NCBI RefSeq assembly: GCF_000317555.1
Contig: NC_019745.1
Coordinates: 3,534,001-3,598,000 of the forward strand
DNA length: 64,000 nucleotides
DNA from: Gloeocapsa sp. PCC 7428
GTDB lineage: Bacteria > Cyanobacteriota > Cyanobacteriia > Cyanobacteriales > Chroococcidiopsidaceae
Direction of reading: 5' to 3'
Shown here piece by piece: positions 1-9,045 of the stretch. The notes beneath the pieces were generated by a model. The model saw nothing but the letters and a program-made list of their open reading frames with translations, was not told the origin of the DNA and searched no databases. Each line of letters starts with the position of its first letter. Positions within the stretch are counted from its first letter, which is position 1. Position numbers and translations under genes: made by a program.

Positions 1-492
1 AAATAATCGGTCTGGTAAAAGTCTTTCTATCACTTCTTTTAGTTCGAGCGCCAGCGTCACACTTTCCAAATACTGCTCTTTCCAATAATGTACCGCAGCG
101 ACATACTCGCCAACCTGTTGCGATTGCTGGATAATTTGTTCTTGAAGAATCGCAGTTTGCTGAAGATTTTGATGTAACTCTTGTTGCAATTGCACTTGCG
201 ATTGTTGCTGCTGCAATTTGCTGATGACTTGCTTCTGTAAGTTGGCGATTTCCTCGACTGCTGCTAGCTGTGCTTCGAGTAAAGCTTGAGTTTTCAACTT
301 TCTGCGCAATTCTGCTAGATACGTCAATGACTGTTCTAACGCTTGTTCCAGCTGATGAATGCGATTCGATTGTTTTTGCTCGGTTTGATTATCAAAAGGA
401 GATATGTCGTTACCGCTATTCGTTGCGATCGCGTGTAAGTAACGCTCTGACTGATGCGCTAAATCACTATGTATCAAATCTTGCTCTAACAC
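1..492 (-). CDS. Glutamine-rich coiled-coil protein, 3' end outside window
   Basis: The minus strand is open from a GTG at 490-492 to the first base of the window (164 codons, no stop), so the C-terminus is missing. A GGGAGAA ribosome-binding site lies just upstream of the GTG, which decides the start. After a polar N-terminus of about 45 residues the protein is almost entirely helical and very rich in Gln, Glu and Leu, with runs such as KLQQQQSQVQLQQ, which predicts a long coiled coil. No catalytic motif is visible. I do not recognise the family; a structural or scaffold role is only a guess. The gene reads toward the window edge, so its partners lie outside. Confidence 0.7.
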   Translation of the reverse strand, partial: MLEQDLIHSDLAHQSERYLHAIATNSGNDISPFDNQTEQKQSNRIHQLEQALEQSLTYLAELRRKLKTQALLEAQLAAVEEIANLQKQVISKLQQQQSQVQLQQELHQNLQQTAILQEQIIQQSQQVGEYVAAVHYWKEQYLESVTLALELKEVIERLLPDRLF

Positions 493-690
493 GCTAGTTC
501 TCCCTTCGATTGGGCTAACTGTCTGGTTTTTGATAAGTACTATGGCAGCGGTTTTATTTTAGTCAATGTCTAAAATTTATGCGATGTACGTACTATACAT
601 TTAGTCAGAAAATAAATAAGTCTCCGCACCATCTAAACTTTGTTAATCTAGCAGCATCAGTCGCTCGCATTTTCACTGAGGAGATTGCTT

Positions 691-1122
691 GTGAAGCAGT
701 TAAACACCCATATTGAAATCAATGCTTCGGCTAGCAAAGTTTGGAAAATCTTGACTGACTTTGATAGCTATCCACAATGGAACCCGTTTATTCGTGCTGT
801 GAGTGGTGAGGTAAAGCAAGGAGCAAGGTTAGAAGTGCAACTACAACCACCAGGGGGAAACTCGATGACATTTCGCCCTAAAGTTTTGGTTGCTGAACCT
901 GAACGGGAACTGCGTTGGTTAGGGCGGTTACTTGTACCAGGAATTTTTACTGGCGAACATTGTTTTCAAATTGAGCCGCGAGATCGCGATCGCATTCGAT
1001 TTATCCACAGCGAAGTTTTTTCAGGGTTACTCGTTCCCTTTTTAGCAAACAGCTTAGACACCAACACTAAAAGTGGTTTTGAAAAGATGAATCAAGCACT
1101 CAAAGCACGCGCAGAAAAATAA
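691..1122 (+). CDS. SRPBCC-superfamily lipid/ligand-binding protein
   Basis: About 143 residues, the normal size of a single START/Bet v1-like (SRPBCC, polyketide cyclase-like) domain. The N-terminus, IEINASASKVWKILTDFDSY, is the typical first strand and helix, followed by PQWNPFIRAV and a C-terminal amphipathic helix (SGFEKMNQALKARAEK). The GTG at 691 is chosen because GAGGAG sits 7 nt upstream; a TTG at 685 is in frame but badly spaced. Such domains bind hydrophobic ligands in a deep pocket, and the ligand here is unknown. The gene is monocistronic and is followed after 3 nt by a two-hairpin repeat that may act at its mRNA 3' end. Confidence 0.8.
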   Translation: MKQLNTHIEINASASKVWKILTDFDSYPQWNPFIRAVSGEVKQGARLEVQLQPPGGNSMTFRPKVLVAEPERELRWLGRLLVPGIFTGEHCFQIEPRDRDRIRFIHSEVFSGLLVPFLANSLDTNTKSGFEKMNQALKARAEK

Positions 1123-1125
1123 AGT

Positions 1126-1171
1126 AGTCTACGGAGGTGGATTTCGTTTATTTAGGAGCGAATTTATTCGC
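1126..1171. repeat. Two-hairpin dispersed repeat, copy A
   Basis: First arm AGTCTACGGAGGTGGATT (a degraded GTCCAC...GTGGAC palindrome), an AT-rich spacer, then the perfect palindrome GCGAATTTATTCGC at 1158-1171. It starts 3 nt after the stop codon of the SRPBCC gene. It belongs to the family also found at 5173, 10624, 12218, 12318, 16558 and 57795. Confidence 0.75.
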
Positions 1172-1213
1172 CAAAAGCTTTGAGATCGTTTCTTGCGTAA
1201 GTCCTAATCTAAT

Positions 1214-1435
1214 TTATTGATTCAGTGACCACCGCGATTCAATTGCAATCTGTGACTGCTGACAACTTTCTTCTAGCTGCTTCTGTTGCGCGGCGGCTTT
1301 ACGTAGGGTAATGATTAGCTGATTCACCTGTTCGCGCAAAGTTGGATTTTGACTTGCTGCGGATAGTGTTTGTTGTTCTAATAACTGCAACAAGAGTTCG
1401 TAGTGAATCGGAGAGGGAAGGGGAATTGTCTGCAT
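1214..1435 (-). CDS. Small conserved cyanobacterial protein (possibly DUF5340)
   Basis: 73 residues beginning MQTIPLPSPIHYELLLQLLE and continuing as a helical, Gln-rich protein (LREQVNQLIITLRKAAAQQK). I recall this N-terminus from a small cyanobacterium-specific family, possibly DUF5340, but am not certain. There are no transmembrane segments, signal peptide or metal-binding motif. It lies 69 nt downstream of trpC on the same strand and could be co-transcribed with it. Its function is unknown. Confidence 0.6.
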   Translation of the reverse strand: MQTIPLPSPIHYELLLQLLEQQTLSAASQNPTLREQVNQLIITLRKAAAQQKQLEESCQQSQIAIESRWSLNQ

Positions 1436-1504
1436 AAAAAATTGACTTAATTTCAGGCGCTCTTGTTACTGAATTTTGCTTCAGATTCAGAGCGCCATTA
1501 ATGA

Positions 1505-2389
1505 CTAGGTAGTAAATAGAGTGGCGATCGCCGCTTGCGGATCGCTTTGTTTTACCAAAGATTCGCCAATGAGCACCGCTGCTGCACCTGCACAAGCGAC
1601 AACTTGGAGATCTGCGGGCGTATGCAATCCTGACTCGCTGACGGCTAAGATATTCCGCGATCGCAATTCTTCGCCGCGTGCTTCTAGCAATGCACAAGTC
1701 GTCTGTAAATCTACGGAAAAATCTTCTAAATTGCGATTATTTATACCAATTAATTGGACACCATCAATTGCCAAAACGCGGTCAATTTCCTCTAATGTGT
1801 GAACTTCGACTAATACTGCCATTTTTAAAGCGGTTGCAATTTTGACAAAGTATTGTAAATCTCGATCGCTCAGAATTGCGGCAATCAACAGCACCGCATC
1901 CGCACCGCGAATTCGCGCCACGTACATTTGATACGGGTAGATAATGAAGTCTTTGCACAAAAGTGGTAAATCTACCGCAGCGCGAATTAAGGCAAGATTG
2001 TTAAAACTGCCTTGAAAGAACTTTTCATCGGTCAGTACCGAAAGACAGCTAGCACCACCTTGGGCATAAGATTGCGCGATCGCCACAGGGTCAAAATCTT
2101 CGCGAAAGACACCCTTACTTGGTGAAGCTTTTTTTACCTCGGCAATGAGTGCAGGTGTTGTTTTTCCTTGACGCAACGCACCAATAAAATCACGTGTTGG
2201 TGGTGCAGCAAGGGCTTTACGCTGAAGTTCGACTAAAGGAAGCTTTTCACGCAGTTGCTCGACTTCAGTTTCTTTATGCCAGACAATTTTTTCTAAGATA
2301 TTTTGTGGTTCAGCATCAGGAATAGCAACTTGATAGCGCAAGCTTTTCACATCAACTGATGGATTAGGTGGACGACGACGAATTTGCAT
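1505..2389 (-). CDS. trpC: Indole-3-glycerol phosphate synthase
   Basis: A 294-residue (beta/alpha)8 barrel that converts carboxyphenylamino-deoxyribulose phosphate to indole-3-glycerol phosphate in tryptophan synthesis, in the cytoplasm. The family signature is clear: [14 protein letters not shown] with the catalytic Lys, then [42 protein letters not shown] and the phosphate-binding AVSESGL and [10 protein letters not shown]. The roughly 30-residue N-terminal extension ([17 protein letters not shown]) is usual for cyanobacterial TrpC. It lies just downstream of lpdA on the same strand with a 67-nt spacer. No other trp gene is present, as expected for the dispersed cyanobacterial pathway. Confidence 0.97.
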   Translation of the reverse strand: MQIRRRPPNPSVDVKSLRYQVAIPDAEPQNILEKIVWHKETEVEQLREKLPLVELQRKALAAPPTRDFIGALRQGKTTPALIAEVKKASPSKGVFREDFDPVAIAQSYAQGGASCLSVLTDEKFFQGSFNNLALIRAAVDLPLLCKDFIIYPYQMYVARIRGADAVLLIAAILSDRDLQYFVKIATALKMAVLVEVHTLEEIDRVLAIDGVQLIGINNRNLEDFSVDLQTTCALLEARGEELRSRNILAVSESGLHTPADLQVVACAGAAAVLIGESLVKQSDPQAAIATLFTT

Positions 2390-2456
2390 ATTAGATAGGA
2401 GCGAGGAGTGAGGGGCGAGGGGCGAGTGATTAGTGGCTAGTGACTAGGGGTAATAG

Positions 2457-3890
2457 TTAAGATGCGATCGCGCGCTTATATGCTTCATCCAGCACCTCTG
2501 AAAGTGTGGGGTGGGCGTGGACGAGATGTGCTAAAGAATGAACAGATTGACGGTTAGCGATCGCGGCGGAGGCTTCGTGAATTAAATCTGAGGCGTGCAT
2601 TCCGATGATATGAACTCCGAGGACTTCACCCGTGTCTTTACGATACACGACCTTTGCGATACCGTCAGCTTCACCTTCCGCGAGGGCTTTAGAATTCCCT
2701 TTGAAGTACGTACGGACTGCACCCACTTCAAATCCTTGTTCTTTACCCATATCTTTCGCCGCAGTTTCGGTCATTCCTACGTAGCTAATTTCAGGGTGCG
2801 TAAACGCGGCGGCGGGTATACTGCGATAGTCGATTTCTTGGTGTTTTCCGCAGATATTTTCAACGGCGACGATGCCTTGTGCAGAAGCCGCGTGCGCTAA
2901 CATCATTTTGCCGTTCGCGTCGCCAATTGCCCATAAATGTGGTACGGGTTCACCCGCAGATAAAACTGCCATGCGATCGTCTACAGGAATAAAGTTGCGG
3001 CGATCGAGTTCGACACCCACCGAATCTAAACCAAGGTTTTGCGTGACTGGGATGCGTCCGGTAGCTACCAAGCAAGCATCAACCTCAATGATATCCACAT
3101 CTTCTTTCGTTTTGAAGTCTGCAAGTTCAATGACGACAGGAGAACCAGGAATAACGCGCTTCGCGTAAATTCCCACATACGTTTCGATATCGCGGGGTGT
3201 AATTAATATCCGTTCAGCTAATTTGGCAATATCGCGGTCAAATCCTGGCATCAGTTGGTCTAGGGCTTCAATCATTGTAATTTCACACCCTAGCGCCGAG
3301 TACACATCAGAAAATTCTAGCCCAATATAGCCGCTACCAATAATTGCCACCCAATCGGGAAGTGATTCTAACTTGACACCTTGGTCGCTTGTAAAGACTG
3401 TTTTCCCATCTACTTCAATTCCTGGTGGAACAAATGGAACAGAACCAGGCGAAAGAATAATATCTTTGGCTGTAACGGTTTTTTCGCCGTTGTCGGTGGC
3501 GATCGCCACTTTTTGCTGTCCGGCGACTTTACCCCAACCGCGAATGATATCAACGCCGAGACGTTTGAGGCTATTTGTCAAATCACCTTGAATCTTGCTG
3601 ACTAAGTTATTTGCATGATCGGCGATCGCTGCGCGGTCAAACGCCACATCCCCAACATGAATTCCCAAAGCTTTGAGATGATGCGCATTGCGTAATTCTC
3701 GCACGCGACCAGCAGCAGCAAGTAGTGCTTTTGAAGGAATACAACCCCGATTGACGCAGGTTCCACCCATATCCGCTGCTTCGACAATGGCGGTTTTCAA
3801 TCCACAACTGACCGCGTGTAAAGCCGCACCATGTCCGCCGACTCCAGCGCCAATAATGACTAAATCGTAATCAAATGCTTCCTGACTCAC
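2457..3890 (-). CDS. lpdA: Dihydrolipoyl dehydrogenase (E3)
   Basis: 477 residues; FAD-dependent pyridine nucleotide-disulfide oxidoreductase that reoxidises dihydrolipoamide in pyruvate dehydrogenase and the glycine cleavage system. Visible are the FAD motif [16 protein letters not shown], the redox disulfide [16 protein letters not shown], the NAD motif [14 protein letters not shown], the second FAD motif [21 protein letters not shown] and the C-terminal interface [14 protein letters not shown] with the catalytic His-Glu. The GTG at 3888-3890 is preferred because AGGAGA sits at proper spacing; an upstream TTG at 3905 overlaps that site. The pairing with trpC is common in cyanobacteria. Confidence 0.96.
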   Translation of the reverse strand: MSQEAFDYDLVIIGAGVGGHGAALHAVSCGLKTAIVEAADMGGTCVNRGCIPSKALLAAAGRVRELRNAHHLKALGIHVGDVAFDRAAIADHANNLVSKIQGDLTNSLKRLGVDIIRGWGKVAGQQKVAIATDNGEKTVTAKDIILSPGSVPFVPPGIEVDGKTVFTSDQGVKLESLPDWVAIIGSGYIGLEFSDVYSALGCEITMIEALDQLMPGFDRDIAKLAERILITPRDIETYVGIYAKRVIPGSPVVIELADFKTKEDVDIIEVDACLVATGRIPVTQNLGLDSVGVELDRRNFIPVDDRMAVLSAGEPVPHLWAIGDANGKMMLAHAASAQGIVAVENICGKHQEIDYRSIPAAAFTHPEISYVGMTETAAKDMGKEQGFEVGAVRTYFKGNSKALAEGEADGIAKVVYRKDTGEVLGVHIIGMHASDLIHEASAAIANRQSVHSLAHLVHAHPTLSEVLDEAYKRAIAS

Positions 3891-4415
3891 CGCAGGTCTC
3901 CTCAAAGCGTGCGCGTTACTCTAACTTATTCTCAACTCGACTCCGCAATCAATGCAAGTCTTTTTTTTGTTTCCGCTTGCGGGAAGATTATCTGTCAATC
4001 TCAAAGTCTTGTGTTTGTCCTAAGTTCTAGTATGTAAGTTTGTCTTAGTTACACTGACTGTACATGAACTTTAAGCGATCGCTGTTAACATTTCAATATC
4101 TGTATGTCCGTTTTTATTGAGTACTTTACGACTAAATAACTTAATTCTCCACGCAGTATAGTGATGCAAAGAATTACAATTTACATATTATTAATTGCTA
4201 TGAATAACCTATAAGTGTCAGGATTTACGCAACAGCCACCCCGAACAATCACTGCGTCATGAGTAGCCGCTTTTTTGGAAGGGGTTTGGGGGACGGTTGC
4301 GTTCCCCGATGGGGAGAATGGAGGGAAGTTCCCAAGTCTTGGTTCTGATGAAAACGCTGAGATTGGGTGAGTCATAAGTAGGTGAAGTATTAATATGAAA
4401 TAGGAGAAGCCACTC
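3891..4415. other. Intergenic region between lpdA and the PH-like gene
   Basis: 525 bp without a supported gene. It must hold the divergent promoters of lpdA and the downstream membrane protein. At about 4290-4320 there is a GC-rich tract, GGTTGCGTTCCCCGATGGGG, that resembles part of the GC-rich repeat near 49750 and may be a decayed copy. I see no RNA motif I can name. Confidence 0.4.
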
Positions 4416-4916
4416 ATGAATGAAGTCTTTAAGGCTCCTTGGGCGATATCGCTGATTGCTATTACTATTGTAGTTTCTGCAATACTGCTAGGAATTGTGT
4501 TGATGGGACTATTGACTGGTCCTCGCAGTGATATTGCGTGGATAGTAGCAATGGTCGTCATTCCTTTGGTAATTTTATTAATATCTGTATTCTTCAGTAT
4601 TCGCGGTTATGCGATCGCAGACAATACACTTTATATTCAACGCCTTGGTTGGAATACCAAAGTTGATTTAAAGAACTTAATCACCGCTGATGTAAACCCC
4701 CAAGCAATGCGAAACTCGATACGCAAGTGGGGAAATGGTGGTTTATTTAGTTTTTCGGGAAAGTACTACAACCGCAAACTGGGAAATTATGAAGCTTATG
4801 CAACAGATTTGACTAAAGCCGTCATTCTCAAGTTTCGCGATCGCACAATTGTTGTTACTCCAGAACATCCAGAAAGATTTGCAAATCAAGTTTTAGCAAC
4901 AATGGACAAAGGATAG
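4416..4916 (+). CDS. Small membrane protein with bacterial PH-like domain
   Basis: 166 residues. Two transmembrane helices at roughly residues 8-34 (ISLIAITIVVSAILLGIVLM) and 41-64 (IAWIVAMVVIPLVILLISVF) are followed by a soluble beta-rich part that looks like a bacterial PH fold: GYAIADNTLYIQRLGWNTKV ... DLTKAVILKFRDRTIVVTPE ... ERFANQVL. The last helix and the FRDRTIVVTPEHPERF pattern are typical of bPH proteins. AGGAG lies 8 nt before the ATG. It stands alone between two non-coding stretches. Membrane location is clear; the cellular role is not known. Confidence 0.8.
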   Translation: MNEVFKAPWAISLIAITIVVSAILLGIVLMGLLTGPRSDIAWIVAMVVIPLVILLISVFFSIRGYAIADNTLYIQRLGWNTKVDLKNLITADVNPQAMRNSIRKWGNGGLFSFSGKYYNRKLGNYEAYATDLTKAVILKFRDRTIVVTPEHPERFANQVLATMDKG

Positions 4917-5148
4917 TACAGTAAAAAACTTGCAGATTTTCTAATCTTGGAGAACCGAGATACAACTCTTCTATTGGTTGATAGCACCCTTAACGGTTAA
5001 AATTCTAGTGACTGGTATGAATAACGAATACCAGTGGAAATTCTATTTGTTGTATCTATGGTGGCTCGAAGTCCATAGTTAATAGTCATTATCTCCTCGA
5101 ATAGCTAGTAAGCAAGGCTCTCAGCGCGGGGGAGACTAAGGAGGGTTG

Positions 5149-5898
5149 ATGCGCACGCAAGACGATCGCACTTCTTTATTAGACCTCCTGCGTGAATGGC
5201 AAGTGCGAATTCATTCGCTACTATATAACAAAGTCCACCTCCGTGAACTTACTCATAAAAACCTTGTTTGAGTGTACCTTCGTACCAGAACAACGCGCGA
5301 TCGCTTTTTGCTTACTCAACAAAGCCCATGCAATTGATGTGTTTGGATACTTACCACCCAAAGTCCAAGAAGAACTCATCAATTCTTTACACGATACTCA
5401 AGTGGTGCAAATTGTCAAGGCGATGCGTCAGTCGCGATCGCGCCTTTTCAACAGGTCATTTCTCTCGTCTCCGTTTTGGCAGTCGTCATGCCAATTGTAT
5501 CTAACACCAGCGGCAATGTTGCAATTCAAGCATTATCTGTAACCCTCAGAGGATTAGGTGTTGGGGAAGTCGTACCCAAAGATACACTCAAAATCGTCTG
5601 CAAAGAGATTCTTGCAGATTTAAGTACAGCCTTAGCTTTGAGTCTTGCGCTTGGTCTTCTTTCCTTAATTTGGTCGCCTCCACAAAAGCAATGGATAGCA
5701 TTAGTTGCAGCAATGGTTATGGCAATCAACGTATTTGTTGCTGCTACCTTAGGAACGTTACTAACAATGGGTTTAAAAAGAATAAATCCCGATCCTGCCT
5801 TAATTCGTGGACCACTGCTAACAACAGTTTTAGATGCTGTAGGATTTTTGACTTTTCTCTCGCTAGTTTCTATTGCTTTAAAAATTGTTCGTTGTTAG
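5149..5898 (+). pseudogene. mgtE: Decayed magnesium transporter MgtE
   Basis: Three pieces in different frames add up to a broken MgtE. The ATG at 5149 has a strong AAGGAGG site, but that frame ends at a TGA after about 40 codons, most of them inside a palindromic repeat (5173-5249). The MgtE N-domain then appears one frame over at about 5270-5440 (RAIAFCLLNKAHAIDVFGYLP, QEELINSL). A second shift leads into the C-terminal channel domain, 5441-5898, with VVMPIVSNTSGNVAIQALSV, transmembrane helices, and RGPLLTTVLDAVGFLTFLSL. The two CBS domains, roughly 150 or more codons, are absent. An intact MgtE is about 450 residues. No functional transporter can be made as it stands; residual expression of the C-terminal pore from an internal start (ATG 5488) is conceivable but unlikely to matter. 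Confidence 0.85.
5173..5249. repeat. Two-hairpin dispersed repeat, copy B (inside mgtE remnant)
   Basis: Reads in the opposite orientation to copy A and matches copy D (12218-12293) over its whole length: TCTTTATTA, CTCCT, GAATG, AGTGCGAATNNATTCGC, then AACAAAGTCCACCT and CGTG-ACT. It lies within the first codons of the mgtE remnant, separating the native ATG from the remaining N-domain, which is in another frame. Confidence 0.8.
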
Positions 5899-6229
5899 CT
5901 AGAGTAAGACTATTTCTGCGAGGTATTTTAACGAGCAAACACTAAACTTTATATATGCGTATTTTACTTTCTTTATCTCTCTAATACTAGTTAACGCGAT
6001 CGTCTTCCGCTTGACTTATCAAAAACACATAGTAGCTAAGCTTTCATCAGCCATAAATCACGATTCAAAACAGCAATTCATCGCGAACTTTATTAGATTT
6101 AAAAACAGTCGAAACATTTAGGGAAAACACGATAAAAACAGGTGCGTAACCCGTTCTAATTATTGCTATTAAGTCAGTGTTCCTTGCAGGATAATAGATA
6201 TATAAGTGAAAGAAAAATAATTTGCTTAA
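5899..6229. other. AT-rich intergenic region upstream of remA-like gene
   Basis: 331 bp of AT-rich sequence with no open frame worth reporting. It should contain the promoter of the remA-like gene; the leader just before the ATG at 6230 is nearly all A and T and lacks a good ribosome-binding site. Nothing else was recognised. Confidence 0.35.
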
Positions 6230-6586
6230 ATGAGAATACAATCATCAGCATTAGTACATCTTGGTTTTGGCAAATATGTGCGTTCAGATCAAGTAACAGC
6301 AGTTATCCCCATTGAGGAAGAACGCGGACCTGGGCGACGCACGTTTATACATCTCCAAGGACACACAGATCCAATTGTGGCTTCGCGCGCTGAAGATTCG
6401 ATTGTCCGCGACTTAGTGCAAGAACCGCGTGAGGTGACTCAATCACGCCAACAGCAGGAGATTCTACACGATCTACTTATGGATTTAAGCAATGTCAACC
6501 CAACAGTACGCAGAATTGTACGTGATGAGGGTGGACTTGATTTAGAACGCCTAGAGCAGCGAATCCGTGAAGTTGTAGAAGAGTAA
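6230..6586 (+). CDS. RemA-like (DUF370) regulatory protein
   Basis: 118 residues. The N-terminal half (ALVHLGFGKYVRSDQVTAVI ... RTFIHL ... DPIVASRAEDSIVRDLV) matches the small RemA/DUF370 fold, which in Bacillus subtilis is a DNA-binding activator of extracellular matrix genes. The C-terminal 45 residues (RQQQEILHDLLMDLSNVNPT ... GLDLERLEQRIREVVEE) are an added charged helical tail that short RemA proteins lack. The DUF370 assignment is from motif resemblance only. The gene is followed by a hairpin terminator and then by two sugar-related genes, and its last 160 bp recur as a broken copy beyond them. Confidence 0.65.
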   Translation: MRIQSSALVHLGFGKYVRSDQVTAVIPIEEERGPGRRTFIHLQGHTDPIVASRAEDSIVRDLVQEPREVTQSRQQQEILHDLLMDLSNVNPTVRRIVRDEGGLDLERLEQRIREVVEE

Positions 6587-6594
6587 TTAGGATA

Positions 6595-6618
6595 AGGGAT
6601 GCACTATAGCGCATCCCT
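6595..6618 (+). terminator. Stem-loop after remA-like gene
   Basis: A perfect 8-bp inverted repeat AGGGATGC / GCATCCCT with an 8-nt loop, starting 8 nt after the stop codon. The following ATTTAAA is only a weak U-tract, so this is either an intrinsic terminator or a 3' stabilising hairpin. Confidence 0.65.
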
Positions 6619-6969
6619 ATTTAAACCTAAATGAGTTAAAAAATAGTATCAGTTCTAGGTAGATTTAACAGAGAGTTCAGTTTATATGGAGTTCTAAATT
6701 ATGAGCATTGAATTTAGAATGAAATTAACTTAAAACTTAAAAAATATATAAAATCAAACCTATATTAATGATTTTTAATTTTTCTTAATATTTTTAGCGA
6801 AAACGTAATGAGAAAAAAGTCATCGATGTGTGTCGTATAGTTATTTTGTAACTAGATTAACACAAACAAGATAGTTTTATAGGAAAAACAAGCTTGACAT
6901 CAATGGTATATTTTCTGATATCGATTTTTTAAAAAGAGCTTCATCAGAAAAAGTCAAGGAGTACTCATT

Positions 6970-8007
6970 ATGTCAAGTGTTGAGAGTGCTATCTTACCTA
7001 CAAGAGAAATGCAGACTGGTTTGGTTCATTTCCTAACTTGCTCTAAAATTGTTTGTAACTCTGGTTATATTTATTCGTGGATCAATCCTAACCATCCTGG
7101 GTTTGTTTACCCAGAAGCTATGGGACTTTACTTAACATTAGTTTCGCAACTGAGTCTGCAAAGAAACTATCGCTATCTTGCTGAACAAGCCCACGCCGTA
7201 GCTAACAGCTTACAACATTTAACATCACCGTTAGGTGGTATAGGCAAAAATGAAAAACTCTATTTGTTTGATACTTGCATGGCTGTCAATGGATTGCTGA
7301 CTTACAAAAAGTATTTGAATGGTTATGTAAATCCCACAGTTGTGGCAGACATGTCACGCTTCATAATGAAGATGGCACAGCAAAGGCTAGCGGTTGTAGC
7401 TGATAATGGTAGCTTGCTAGAAATACAACCTCATTGGTCAAGTGTTTTCGGTGCAAGTATGCTGAAAACTGTCATTGCGCTAGATGCACTTGCGGTAGAA
7501 ACAGGCGAGCATTATTTTTCTGACTTAGCATTGGAGATTGCAGAGGAAGTTGTACGCGAGTGCTACTCAGATGGAGTCTTTCATGTTTTTCCAGAAACAA
7601 CTATTGTTTACTGCCATGCTCATTGCTATGCTCTAGAAGGGTTACTCTATCTTCACTCACGCGGCTATCTTGAGGCTACAGAGATATTGAGTGCTGGTGC
7701 TCAGAGTTTGCAAAGGTGGCAAAATTCAGATGGAAGCCTGTTTAACTGGTACAATGCACCGTCACGAGAACTGTGTAAAGTTTGTGATGCGACTGCACAA
7801 GCACTACGCATTTGGATAGCAGTAGATCGCGATCGCTTTGCTGAAGCAATCAATAAGGGATTTACATTTTTATTAAGCCTGCGTTCTCCAGACTTCGGGC
7901 TTTACTACTGCGATCGCAGTTTGGACGTAAATTCGTGGGCTTCTATTTTCGCTACACAAGCAATGGATTGGTCCTTGAATGGTGTGCAGAGTGACTGCAT
8001 TGTTTAA
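6970..8007 (+). CDS. Unrecognised alpha-toroid / six-hairpin-like protein
   Basis: 345 residues, no signal peptide, nearly all helical. Recurring aromatic- and glycine-rich hairpins (GFVYPEAMGLYLTLVSQLS, LFDTCMAVNGLLTYKKYL, CHAHCYALEGLLYLHSRGY, GSLFNWYN, KVCDATAQALRIWIAV, SWASIFATQAMDW) have the spacing of an (alpha/alpha) barrel, as in sugar 2-epimerases, glycoside hydrolases of the six-hairpin type or terpenoid cyclases. No definitive catalytic motif (for example DxDD) is visible. It is followed after 29 nt by galE on the same strand, which suggests carbohydrate metabolism. AAGGAGTACTCATT precedes the ATG. The upstream 380 bp is strikingly AT-rich. A specific enzyme name is not justified. 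Confidence 0.75.
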   Translation: MSSVESAILPTREMQTGLVHFLTCSKIVCNSGYIYSWINPNHPGFVYPEAMGLYLTLVSQLSLQRNYRYLAEQAHAVANSLQHLTSPLGGIGKNEKLYLFDTCMAVNGLLTYKKYLNGYVNPTVVADMSRFIMKMAQQRLAVVADNGSLLEIQPHWSSVFGASMLKTVIALDALAVETGEHYFSDLALEIAEEVVRECYSDGVFHVFPETTIVYCHAHCYALEGLLYLHSRGYLEATEILSAGAQSLQRWQNSDGSLFNWYNAPSRELCKVCDATAQALRIWIAVDRDRFAEAINKGFTFLLSLRSPDFGLYYCDRSLDVNSWASIFATQAMDWSLNGVQSDCIV

Positions 8008-8036
8008 AAATAACAATTCTACTAACAGGGTGCGTT

Positions 8037-9032
8037 ATGGAAAACCCAACTATATTGATTACTGGAGGCGCAGGTTATATCGGTACTCATACAGTGTTGG
8101 CACTCCAAGAGGCTGGATATTCCGTCTTAATTTTAGATAACTTGGTGTATGGTCACAGAGATTTAGTAGAAAAGGTACTTAAAGCAGAACTCATCTGTGG
8201 CAATATTTGCGATCGCCCCCTACTAGATCAAATTTTCGCCCAAAGATCTATAGAGGCAGTTATCCATTTTGCTGCATATACTTATGTTAATGAATCGGTA
8301 TCTGACCCATTCAAGTATTACCAAAATAATGTGCTAGGTTCGCTTACCCTCTTGGAAGCAATGCTTCAGGCTGGAGTAAATAAGATTGTTTTTTCTTCAA
8401 CTTGTGCCACATATGGTATTCCTCAACAAATACCAATTCCAGAAGAACATCCTCAGAATCCCATTAATCCATATGGGGCTACTAAACTAATGGTAGAAAA
8501 AATACTATTAGATTTTGATAGAGCGTATCAGCTTCGCTCGGTTTGCTTCCGTTATTTTAATGCTGCCGGTGCTGATAAGCTAGGACGACTCGGAGAAGAT
8601 CGCACTCCAGAAACGCACTTAATTCCCCTAGTTTTGTTAACTGCGTTAGGAAAGCGAGAAAAAGTGTTCATTTTCGGTACTGATTATGACACTCCTGACG
8701 GTACGTGTATCCGCGATTATATCCATGTAATAGACTTGGCGCATGCTCATGTTTTAGGGCTGAATTATCTATTACAAGGAGGCGAAACGGAAATTTTTAA
8801 TTTAGGCAATGGCAATGGTTTTTCTGTACAGCAAGTGATTGATACAGCTATTAGTATAACTAAGCGCTCATTTCCCGTTGTCAAGACTGAACGGCGAACG
8901 GGCGATCCTCCTATCTTAGTTGGTAATTATGAAAAAGTACAAAGGGTTTTAGGCTGGAAGCCTGCTTATTCTAAGCTAGAGGAAATGATAAAGGATGCAT
9001 GGCGCTGGCATCAAAGAAGACATAGTGATTAA
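8037..9032 (+). CDS. galE: UDP-glucose 4-epimerase
   Basis: 331 residues; an extended short-chain dehydrogenase that interconverts UDP-glucose and UDP-galactose using bound NAD. It has the Rossmann motif ITGGAGYIGTHTVLAL, the acceptor loop LDNLVYGH, FSSTCATYG and the catalytic YGATKLMVEK (YxxxK), then SVCFRYFNAAGAD, CIRDYIHVIDLAHAH and NLGNGNGFSVQQVI, all typical of GalE. Length is normal. It is probably co-transcribed with the preceding alpha-toroid-like gene, and the pair would supply or modify sugars for an outer polysaccharide, an inference strengthened by the adjacent RemA-like regulator. Confidence 0.93.
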   Translation: MENPTILITGGAGYIGTHTVLALQEAGYSVLILDNLVYGHRDLVEKVLKAELICGNICDRPLLDQIFAQRSIEAVIHFAAYTYVNESVSDPFKYYQNNVLGSLTLLEAMLQAGVNKIVFSSTCATYGIPQQIPIPEEHPQNPINPYGATKLMVEKILLDFDRAYQLRSVCFRYFNAAGADKLGRLGEDRTPETHLIPLVLLTALGKREKVFIFGTDYDTPDGTCIRDYIHVIDLAHAHVLGLNYLLQGGETEIFNLGNGNGFSVQQVIDTAISITKRSFPVVKTERRTGDPPILVGNYEKVQRVLGWKPAYSKLEEMIKDAWRWHQRRHSD

Positions 9033-9045
9033 AAACTGAGGCACT

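Noticed and set aside
4181-4561. 126-codon minus-strand frame overlapping the PH-like membrane protein
   Set aside because: It overlaps the well-supported plus-strand gene that has membrane segments and a ribosome-binding site.
4917-5148. Possible Mg2+ M-box riboswitch upstream of the mgtE remnant
   Set aside because: None of the conserved M-box segments could be recognised in the 230 bp.
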